Below are positions 14,280-20,397 of a stretch of DNA of 20,397 nucleotides, one piece after another. Under the pieces are notes generated by a model. The model saw nothing but the letters and a program-made list of their open reading frames with translations, was not told where the DNA came from and did no database searches. The translations under genes were made by a program, and so were the position numbers. Position 1 is the stretch's first letter, and every line of letters starts with the position of its first letter. Source of the DNA: Lachnospiraceae bacterium UBA3845 (GTDB lineage: Bacteria; Bacillota; Clostridia; Lachnospirales; Lachnospiraceae). Location: assembly GCA_002392705.1 (NCBI GenBank), contig DGHP01000061.1:1-20397 (forward strand). Reading direction: 5' to 3'.

Positions 14280-16445
14280 ATGAAAAAAAGACTTGCACTC
14301 TCAGATGAGATTCTGCTCTCGGTGGATAAGCCCGAGCGGTATCTCGGAAACGAAGGAAATGTAATAAAGAAGGACCCGTCTTCCGTGGACATCAGCTTTG
14401 CGATCTGCTTTCCGGACGTCTACGAGATCGGGATGTCTCATCTGGGGATACAGATCCTCTATGAGATGTTCAACCGGCGGCCGGATCTGGCCTGTGAGCG
14501 GGTATATTCCCCCTGGGTCGACCTGGACAGGATCATGAGGGAGAAGGAGATTCCCCTCTTCGCGCTGGAATCCCAGCGGCCGGTCAGGGACTTTGATTTT
14601 CTCGGAATCACTCTCCAGTATGAGCTCTGTTATACGAACATCTTGCAGATCCTGGATCTGAGCGGAATCCCCCTGTATGCTTCAGAAAGGCTTTATAAAA
14701 AGTCATGCAGACCGGGCTCCCTGCGCACGGATCAGACGAAGAGAGAAGAGAATTCCGACAAGCAGGGATCTTCCCGGGAGACGTCAGAACGGAACGGCGG
14801 GAAGAGTGGCTTCTCTGATTGTCTTCTGCTTGGAGAAGGCACCCCGATCGTGATCGGCGGCGGTCCCTGCGCTTATAATCCTGAACCCATCGCGGACTTT
14901 TTCGATATTTTCTATATCGGGGAAGGAGAGACGGTATACGACGAACTGTTTGATCTTTACAAAAGCTGCAGGCAGGAGGGCGTGACCAGGATTGAATTCC
15001 TTCGCAGGGCGGCGGGGATCGAGGGAATCTACGTCCCTCTCCTTTACCGGCCGGATTATCATGAGGACGGCAGGCTGAAAAGCTTCAGCCCGCTCATGGA
15101 AGGGGTTCCCGTCAGGGTCAAAAAGCAGGTCATGATGAACATGGACGAGGCGCCCTACATGGACCGTCCGCTGGTTCCCTTTCTCCGGGTGACCCAGGAC
15201 AGGGTCTGTCTGGAGGTCCAGAGAGGCTGCATCAGAGGCTGCCGTTTCTGCCAGGCCGGCATGATCTACCGGCCGACCCGGATCAGAAGCCTTGAGAAGC
15301 TCAAAAAACAGGCAGATCTCATGCTCTCGTCCACCGGACAGGATGAGATCTCGTTAAGCTCCCTGTCGACCAGCGACTATCCTTATCTGCCCGAGCTTAT
15401 GGATTACCTGATCGACAGATGCAGGCCGAATCATATCAATATTTCCCTGCCTTCCCTGCGGATCGACGCCTTCTCCCTGGACGTGATGAGCAAGGTCCAG
15501 GATGTGAAGAAAAGCTCCTTAACCTTTGCACCGGAAGCAGGATCCCAGAGGCTGAGGGACGTCATCAACAAAGGACTGACGGAGGAGGTGATCCTCCGCG
15601 GGGCCGGGGACGCTTTCCGGGGCGGATGGAACAAGGTAAAACTCTATTTTATGCTGGGACAGCCCACGGAGACGGAGGAGGACCGCAAAGCCATCGCGCA
15701 TCTGGCGGAAAAGATCGCTGAGACCTATTATGAGATTCCGAAGGATCAGCGGATTGGGAAATGTACCATCACCATATCGACCTCCTTCTTTGTCCCGAAG
15801 CCCTTTACGCCCTTCCAGTGGGCGTCGATGTTCACGCCGGGGGATTATCTCGGATTTGCATCTACGGTCAACCGGGAAGTGAAGGAGATGCTGAATCACA
15901 AGTCCATCCGCTATAACTGGCATGAGGCTTACGTGACGGTCCTGGAAGGACTTTTCGCCAGAGGAGACCGCCGCGTATCCTCCTGCATCGCCGCCGCCTA
16001 CCGCGCGGGCGCTCTCTTTGACGCCTGGACGGAGTTCTGGGACTGGGACCGCTGGGTGAAAGCGATGGAGGAGACAGGGACGGACCTTTTCTTCTACACC
16101 AGGCGCACAAGAGAAGAAGACGAGCTCTTCCCCTGGGATTTCATCGACGCTGGCGTAAGCAAGGCTTTTCTTCTGAAGGAGTGGCGGAGGGCGCATGAAG
16201 AGACAGTTACGCCCAACTGCCAGCAGAAATGCAGCGGCTGCGGCGCGGCCCGCTACGGCGGGGGCGTGTGCGTGATGCCGAGGAAGCAGGAGGCTGATGA
16301 TGCGTTCCCTGTGTCGGAGCATGGAAGCGGGAGAAACGATTGCGCGGTCCCGATAGAGAAGGCCGCCTGCATGGTGCCGGGAGAAGCAGAAACAGAGACT
16401 GCCTGTATGGTACCGGAGGACGGAATGGGAGGAGAAGCGCTATGA
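14280..16445 (+). CDS. B12-binding-type radical SAM protein (TIGR03960-like)
   Basis: 721 residues from the ATG at 14280 (MKKRLALSDEILLSVDKPER), which matches the conserved start of this family. GGAAAGG lies about 13 bases upstream; an in-frame ATG at 14208 would add 24 residues encoded by repeat DNA. Residues 30-220 form the N-terminal domain of the type called B12-binding, including GMSHLGIQILYEMFN and VIGGGPCAYNPEP. A hydrophilic insert of about 45 residues (138-182) interrupts it. The radical SAM cluster motif is C317-x3-C321-x2-C324, followed by FCQAGMIYRP and TFAPEAGSQRLRDVINKGLT. A second CX3CX2C (647, 651, 654) sits near the C-terminus, followed by a tail with two copies of ACMVP. Family function is not established; it is regularly encoded next to DUF2344 and RNase E/G genes, as here. 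Its stop overlaps the next start (ATGA). Confidence 0.9.
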   Translation: MKKRLALSDEILLSVDKPERYLGNEGNVIKKDPSSVDISFAICFPDVYEIGMSHLGIQILYEMFNRRPDLACERVYSPWVDLDRIMREKEIPLFALESQRPVRDFDFLGITLQYELCYTNILQILDLSGIPLYASERLYKKSCRPGSLRTDQTKREENSDKQGSSRETSERNGGKSGFSDCLLLGEGTPIVIGGGPCAYNPEPIADFFDIFYIGEGETVYDELFDLYKSCRQEGVTRIEFLRRAAGIEGIYVPLLYRPDYHEDGRLKSFSPLMEGVPVRVKKQVMMNMDEAPYMDRPLVPFLRVTQDRVCLEVQRGCIRGCRFCQAGMIYRPTRIRSLEKLKKQADLMLSSTGQDEISLSSLSTSDYPYLPELMDYLIDRCRPNHINISLPSLRIDAFSLDVMSKVQDVKKSSLTFAPEAGSQRLRDVINKGLTEEVILRGAGDAFRGGWNKVKLYFMLGQPTETEEDRKAIAHLAEKIAETYYEIPKDQRIGKCTITISTSFFVPKPFTPFQWASMFTPGDYLGFASTVNREVKEMLNHKSIRYNWHEAYVTVLEGLFARGDRRVSSCIAAAYRAGALFDAWTEFWDWDRWVKAMEETGTDLFFYTRRTREEDELFPWDFIDAGVSKAFLLKEWRRAHEETVTPNCQQKCSGCGAARYGGGVCVMPRKQEADDAFPVSEHGSGRNDCAVPIEKAACMVPGEAETETACMVPEDGMGGEAL

Positions 16446-17215
16446 GATTTCGAATCAGATATTCCAAGCAGGGCCTGATGAAATTCATCGGGCATCTGGA
16501 TATGATGCGTTATTTCCAGAAGACCCTCCGGCAGGCAGGAATCGAGGTGACCTTCACGGAAGGTATGAGTCCTCATATGTCCATGTCCTATGCCTTCCCT
16601 CTCGGGGTGGGCATGACAAGCGATTCGGAATATGTGGATGTGGATCTCGACATCCCACTTGCCAGCAGGGAGCTGATCCGAAGGCTCAATCTGGCCGCGG
16701 CAGAAGGAGTCCATTTTCTGGACGCCCGGGTGATAGAGCCCGGAAAAGCCAACAAGGGGATGAACCTTGTACAGAGAGCGGACTATACCCTCTATTTCCG
16801 GGAAGGCCACGAATGGGAGAAGGGCTGGAAGGCAGATTTCGCCGCCTGGCTGAACCAGGACAGCATCATGGTACTGAAAAAGAGCAAGAAAACCGAGCGG
16901 GAAGTCAATATCCGGCCTCTGATTTTCGCATTTGATCCGGAACCGGGGATGCGGTGCGTAAGAGGAATCTGTGATGATGAGGGGGAAGAGGGCATTGACC
17001 CCACAGCCTCCGACTATGATGCGCCGCCCGATCTTTTTCTCGGACTCTCCGCCGGTTCAGAGAACAATATCCGGCCGGAACTTGTGATGGAAGCCTACGC
17101 CGCTTCGGCAGGGAGGGAGTATTCCCCCTACAGTTTCCAGATCAACCGCGACGAGGTCTACACAAAAAGCGGGGATCGCTTTATCCCGCTGATTGAACTG
17201 GGGAAGACACTCTGA
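16442..17215 (+). CDS. DUF2344 / TIGR03936 family protein
   Basis: 257 residues. The ATG at 16442 (MRFRIRYSKQGLMKFIGHLD) overlaps the radical SAM stop and is preceded by GGAGGAGAAGC. The conserved N-terminal pattern includes KFIGHLDMMRYFQKTLRQAG (14-33) and FTEGMSPHMSMSYAFPLGVG. The middle contains the charged segment KKSKKTEREVNIRP. No signal peptide, membrane helix or obvious catalytic motif is visible. In many bacteria this domain is encoded directly after, or fused to, the radical SAM protein. A role in RNA or tRNA metabolism is often suggested because of the neighbouring RNase G gene, but this is unproven. RNase G starts 47 bases downstream. Confidence 0.87.
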   Translation: MRFRIRYSKQGLMKFIGHLDMMRYFQKTLRQAGIEVTFTEGMSPHMSMSYAFPLGVGMTSDSEYVDVDLDIPLASRELIRRLNLAAAEGVHFLDARVIEPGKANKGMNLVQRADYTLYFREGHEWEKGWKADFAAWLNQDSIMVLKKSKKTEREVNIRPLIFAFDPEPGMRCVRGICDDEGEEGIDPTASDYDAPPDLFLGLSAGSENNIRPELVMEAYAASAGREYSPYSFQINRDEVYTKSGDRFIPLIELGKTL

Positions 17216-17262
17216 CCCGGTAAGTGAAAGAAGATTCAGAAGAGTATCATTGGAGTGTCAGA

Positions 17263-18492
17263 ATGAAGTATATCGTCCGGAAAAAAGAAGACAGAATCCT
17301 CTCCTTTCTGCTTGATGAGGCGGGTCATGCCGTCGAGATCCATGCGGACAGGCCTGTGGACGGCCCTGTGCTGGGGGATGTTATCATCAGCAGGGTACAG
17401 AAGGTGGCGAAGGATATACAGGCGGTCTTTGTGGAGATCGGGCCGGGGATGACCGGCTATCTTCCGATGGAAAGCCTTGTCTGTCCGATCTTTACAAGAA
17501 AAGGGCCCAGCAGCCTCATCCAGCAGGGAGATGAACTGGTTGTTCAGATCTGCCGGGAGGCATTTGGAGACAAGGGCGTATCCCTGACCACAAAACTGGA
17601 GTTCTCCGGCAGACTGGTCATTCTTACCGCCGGCGGTGTCGGGATCGGGATCTCCAGAAAGATTCCGGAAGAGAAGCGGCAGGAACTGAAGGACAGGATC
17701 ATGGATTCAGAAGGCTTTGGCCAGCTGACGGACAGGGTCGGCCAATGCGGCATCATCGTCCGCACCAACGCCGCCGCGGCATCCAGAGAGGAGATCCTGG
17801 AGGAACTTGCCCTTCTGGAAGCGAGACTGATCAACATCCGGCTGACCGCGCCTTACCGCCCGGCCTTCACGGTCCTGTACAAGATGCCTTCCGCCTGGCT
17901 GCGAAGACTGGATTCCCTGAATGAAGCCTCCACGGACACGGTCCTTACGGACGATCAGGAGCTTTTCAGCTTAATGAAGCAGTATCTGAGCGGAAGCGGC
18001 GGGGAGAAAAAAGGGCAGGGAGCCGGCTCATTGAAGGAACGGCTCAGGCTTTATGAGGACAGGCTGCTGCCCATGCACAAGCTTTATTCCCTCGACAGGG
18101 AGCTGGAGCGGGCTCTTTCAAAGTACGTCAACATGAAGAGCGGAGCGGATCTTGTGATCGAGACGACAGAAGCACTGCATGTGATCGACGTCAACTCCGG
18201 AAGGTCAAAGGCCGGAAAGCTGGAGAAGGAAGAACAGACCCTGAAAGTAAACCTGGAGGCGGCGAGAGAATCCGCCAGGCAGATCCGCCTGCGGAATCTG
18301 TCCGGGATCATCCTGATCGATTTTATCAATCTCAGCAGGGAGGAGGATTCCGAGAAGGTGACAGAGGCACTCAGGGAAGCAGTGGCGAAGGACCCCATCC
18401 ACACGCAGGTATTCGGCCTGACCCGCCTCGGTCTGATGGAACTGACGCGCAGGAAAGTGGAACTCCCGCTGGAAAAACAGCTGGAGGATTAA
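17263..18492 (+). CDS. rng: Ribonuclease G/E family endoribonuclease, lacking the zinc-link
   Basis: 409 residues from the ATG at 17263 (MKYIVRKKED), preceded by GGAG; a GTG at 17224 lacks a site. An S1-type RNA-binding domain occupies about 35-125 (GDVIISRVQKVAKDIQAVFV, GPGMTGYLP). The RNase H-like and DNase I-like catalytic parts follow, with the two metal-binding aspartates D309 (VIDVNSGRSK) and D353 (IILIDFINL), 44 residues apart as expected. These enzymes cut single-stranded AU-rich RNA and mature rRNA 5' ends. E. coli RNase G is 489 residues and has a CPxCxG zinc-link after the conserved LTRxGLxEMTRxR-like segment. Here the chain ends at LTRRKVELPLEKQLED, without those cysteines or the small domain after them. 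It could therefore dimerise differently or be a natural short form. The radical SAM and DUF2344 neighbours support the call. Confidence 0.92.
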   Translation: MKYIVRKKEDRILSFLLDEAGHAVEIHADRPVDGPVLGDVIISRVQKVAKDIQAVFVEIGPGMTGYLPMESLVCPIFTRKGPSSLIQQGDELVVQICREAFGDKGVSLTTKLEFSGRLVILTAGGVGIGISRKIPEEKRQELKDRIMDSEGFGQLTDRVGQCGIIVRTNAAAASREEILEELALLEARLINIRLTAPYRPAFTVLYKMPSAWLRRLDSLNEASTDTVLTDDQELFSLMKQYLSGSGGEKKGQGAGSLKERLRLYEDRLLPMHKLYSLDRELERALSKYVNMKSGADLVIETTEALHVIDVNSGRSKAGKLEKEEQTLKVNLEAARESARQIRLRNLSGIILIDFINLSREEDSEKVTEALREAVAKDPIHTQVFGLTRLGLMELTRRKVELPLEKQLED

Positions 18493-18513
18493 AAAAGAAA
18501 GGTGTGGGCATAT

Positions 18514-19020
18514 ATGAGTATCTGCCTGATCGGAATGCCCGGCGTGGGCAAAAGCACTGTAGGCGTTATCCTGGCAAAACAGCTGGGCTGTGATTATGTG
18601 GACGCCGACCTGGTGATCCAGCGCCGGGAGAAGAGGCTCCTGTCCCGCATCATCGAGGAAGAGGGGATCGACGGTTTTCTCCGGATCGAAAATGAAGTCT
18701 GCCGCATGCTGGCGGATACGGAAGATGCCGTAATCGCGACGGGAGGCAGCGCTGTCTACGGAAAAGAAGCGATGGAGCGCTTCCGGGAGAAGGGGACGGT
18801 GGTTTATCTGGAGACCTCCCTCCCGACTCTGGAAAAGCGCCTGAGCGATCTGAAGGGACGCGGCGTCGTCCTAAGGGAAGGGCAGACGCTGGAAGACCTC
18901 TACCGGGAACGAGTCCCTCTCTATGAACGCTATGCGGATATTACGGTGAATGAGGACGGGAAAGGTCTGGAAGAAACGATGGAGACGGTCCTGCAAGCAT
19001 TGCGCAGCCGGGGATTATGA
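18514..19020 (+). CDS. aroK: Shikimate kinase
   Basis: 168 residues, a normal AroK length. The ATG at 18514 (MSICLIGMPGVGKST) is preceded by AAAGGTG. Walker A is GMPGVGKST (residues 7-15). The shikimate-binding aspartate is in YVDADLVIQR, and the FLRIENEV arginine corresponds to the substrate-binding FRxxE motif. The usual GGG of the third conserved motif is GGS (ATGGSAVY). The lid carries an arginine in KGRGVVLREG, and RVPLYERYAD matches the C-terminal arginine region. It would phosphorylate shikimate in the chorismate pathway for aromatic amino acids. It starts 21 bases after rng and ends in an ATGA with a possible upstream start of the next gene. A role as another small-molecule kinase cannot be excluded, but all shikimate contacts appear kept. 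Confidence 0.88.
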   Translation: MSICLIGMPGVGKSTVGVILAKQLGCDYVDADLVIQRREKRLLSRIIEEEGIDGFLRIENEVCRMLADTEDAVIATGGSAVYGKEAMERFREKGTVVYLETSLPTLEKRLSDLKGRGVVLREGQTLEDLYRERVPLYERYADITVNEDGKGLEETMETVLQALRSRGL

Positions 19021-19124
19021 AGACTGATCCGGAGTTTCTGAAAACGGAAAAGCAGACGAAGCACGGTTCGCTTTTCAAATGGAAAGAAAATGAGAGAAGC
19101 AGGGAACTGAGAAAGGAAGGAAAT

Positions 19125-20045
19125 ATGGAAAGATCATCTGAGAAGAATCCGGGAACGGAAGCGCAGCTTCTTGAAAATGAATATCTTCGGCTCACGTTTG
19201 AAGAAAGAGGCGGCCAGCTGACTTCAATCTATGACAAAGAAAACGACCGGGACCTTCTGTGGGAAGGGGATCCGAAATACTGGTCCTATCATGCACCGGT
19301 TCTCTTTCCCTTCGTCGGGAAGATGTACGGCGGGGTTTACCGCTATGAAGGGAAAGAATATGAGATCGGCCAGCATGGTTTTGCCAGGACTTCTGTCTTC
19401 CGGCCCGCCGGCCGGACGGAGGATTCCGTCAGCTGGGAACTGACAGATTCTGATGCCTCCAGGCAGATCTATCCTTTTGCATTTCAGTTTGAAGTGGTCC
19501 ATATCCTGAAAGGGAGAGAGATCACGGTCCGCTGGATCGTCCGCAACCCCTCCGATTCGGAGAAACTGTATTTCTCCGTCGGCGCTCATCCTGCATTCCG
19601 CGTGCCGGTCCGGGAAGGAGAGAAAAAGGATCAGTACTGGCTGGATTTCCACGGACTGAACAATATCCCCTATATGACGCCTGACAAAGCGACCGGAACC
19701 ATCAATAACCGGGAGAGTTTTGAACTGGAAACGGAGGACGGATATCTCAGGATCCGCGATCATCTGTTTGACGTCGATACCTACGTCTTCCGGAACCGGA
19801 CCATAAAGGAGATCTCCCTCTGCACTCCTGACAAAAAGCCTTATGTGACGATCTCCTGCGATGGTTTCCCGGACTTCGGCGTCTGGTCCAAATCGGACGA
19901 GGCACCCTTTGTCTGCCTGGAGCCCTGGTACGGCAGCGCCGACAATCTGGGCTTTGAAGGAGACCTTCCGGACAAGTACGGGATCCTGAGCCTGGATCCG
20001 GGCGCGGAATTTACAGCGGAGTACCGGATTCTTATACATGCTTAA
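19125..20045 (+). CDS. Aldose 1-epimerase-like protein (LacX/GalM family)
   Basis: 306 residues from the ATG at 19125, which follows AAGGAAGG; the family's conserved region starts soon after (LLENEYLRLTFEERGGQLTS). An in-frame ATG at 19017 overlaps the aroK stop (ATGA) and would add 36 charged residues with only a weak site; it remains possible. Family motifs are IGQHGFAR, the catalytic-histidine motif VGAHPAFRVP and the catalytic glutamate in CLEPWYGSADN. These proteins are all-beta enzymes that interconvert alpha and beta anomers of sugars in the cytoplasm. The LacX-like branch has poorly known substrates. It is the last gene before a strong terminator. A link to the sugar importer 7 kb upstream is possible but nothing in the sequence demands it. 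Confidence 0.88.
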   Translation: MERSSEKNPGTEAQLLENEYLRLTFEERGGQLTSIYDKENDRDLLWEGDPKYWSYHAPVLFPFVGKMYGGVYRYEGKEYEIGQHGFARTSVFRPAGRTEDSVSWELTDSDASRQIYPFAFQFEVVHILKGREITVRWIVRNPSDSEKLYFSVGAHPAFRVPVREGEKKDQYWLDFHGLNNIPYMTPDKATGTINNRESFELETEDGYLRIRDHLFDVDTYVFRNRTIKEISLCTPDKKPYVTISCDGFPDFGVWSKSDEAPFVCLEPWYGSADNLGFEGDLPDKYGILSLDPGAEFTAEYRILIHA

Positions 20046-20137
20046 AAAGACCAGCATCAGGATTAAGAAATGAACGGTGAAGCCGGAAGAATGGAATGCC
20101 GGCACCCGTGAAAAACTTCCGAAAATGAAACGATCAT

Positions 20138-20178
20138 AAGACAGCCGGATCTTGAACACATCAGATCCGGCTGTCTTT
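20138..20178 (+). terminator. Intrinsic terminator closing the rightward unit
   Basis: A perfect 15-bp stem joins AAGACAGCCGGATCT (20138-20152) and AGATCCGGCTGTCTT (20163-20177) around a ten-base loop, followed by TTTCGCAATTCTTTTT. It lies about 90 bases after the epimerase-like gene. The rest of 20046-20271 shows no gene. Confidence 0.9.
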
Positions 20179-20271
20179 CGCAATTCTTTTTCGGTTTATT
20201 TTTCCGTCACGTATAAACGCTTACCTGACAGCTTTCAGAAACAGAAAGGCAGGTTTGCGGTAAATACCGTA

Positions 20272-20397
20272 TTACTTTTCATACATTTCAGAATACTTCT
20301 CTGTGACCTCAGTAGGCAGCTCAAAATGCTGGAAGTCTTTCCGATCTGTCCAATCTCCGCCCCATTCGAAGCCTTTTTCAATAAAGAGCGTATAGCA
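20272..20397 (-). CDS. M15-type D,D-/L,D-peptidase-like protein (partial, C-terminal 41 residues)
   Basis: Only the end of the gene lies in the window. Minus-strand reading from the edge gives 41 residues and a TAA at 20274-20272. The segment FIEKGFEWGGDWTDRKDFQH followed by FE matches the C-terminal signature of M15 (VanY/peptidoglycan L-alanyl-D-glutamate-type) peptidases, in which the last His of the DxxHFE-like motif binds zinc. Such enzymes trim peptidoglycan stem peptides. The upstream catalytic part is outside the window, so subtype and localisation cannot be judged. Confidence 0.72.
   Translation of the reverse strand, partial: CYTLFIEKGFEWGGDWTDRKDFQHFELPTEVTEKYSEMYEK

Noticed and set aside
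1..20397. CRISPR arrays, insertion sequences, tRNA or rRNA genes, phage or plasmid functions
   Set aside because: No regularly spaced direct repeats, transposase or integrase motifs, or conserved RNA gene signatures were found on either strand.

Overview
The window looks like chromosomal DNA from a fairly GC-rich member of the Clostridia, most likely Lachnospiraceae-like. The reasons are strong AGGAGG-type ribosome binding sites, a YesM/YesN-type two-component system beside a sugar transporter, a ThiT vitamin transporter under a TPP riboswitch, and the cluster of a TIGR03960-type radical SAM gene, a DUF2344 gene and an RNase G gene. No rRNA, tRNA, insertion sequence, phage gene or CRISPR array was seen.

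Layout. (1) 1-2279, leftward: a secreted GH25 lysozyme-like protein (cut by the window edge) preceded by a CbxX/SpoVK-type AAA+ ATPase. (2) 2280-2612: divergent control region with a good sigma-A-type promoter facing right. (3) 2613-5802, rightward: an AraC-type response regulator and its YesM-type histidine kinase. (4) 5974-12003, rightward: a galactofuranose-type (YtfQRT-YjfF-like) ABC importer in the order binding protein, ATPase, permease, permease, followed by a second lipoprotein binding protein of the same family. A strong hairpin sits between the first binding protein and the ATPase. (5) 12097-12972, leftward: ThiT with a TPP riboswitch; its terminator is shared with the transporter operon. 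(6) 13174-20045, rightward: an alpha/beta hydrolase, a tandemly repeated junction, then radical SAM protein, DUF2344 protein, RNase G, shikimate kinase and an aldose-1-epimerase-like protein, closed by a 15-bp-stem terminator. (7) 20272-20397, leftward: the C-terminal end of an M15-type D,D-peptidase-like protein.

How the genes probably work together. The kinase and regulator probably sense an extracellular carbohydrate signal and switch on the sugar importer just downstream. Repeated CTTTTCCGG-like elements upstream of the importer promoter are candidate regulator sites. The importer has two related binding proteins. The first has codon use typical of a highly expressed gene and its own downstream hairpin, so it is probably made in excess. 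The second is a lipoprotein with a long linker and may be a second receptor or a sensor partner. ThiT is a separate thiamine-scavenging unit. The right-hand block looks like one long housekeeping transcription unit.

The most unusual points are the pair of binding proteins around one importer with seven cysteines in the mature first one, the riboswitch terminator that contains the ribosome binding site, the tandem duplication spanning the hydrolase/radical-SAM junction, the RNase G that stops before its zinc-link, and the AAA+ ATPase with long disordered tails paired with a lysozyme. None of these alone proves a new system.
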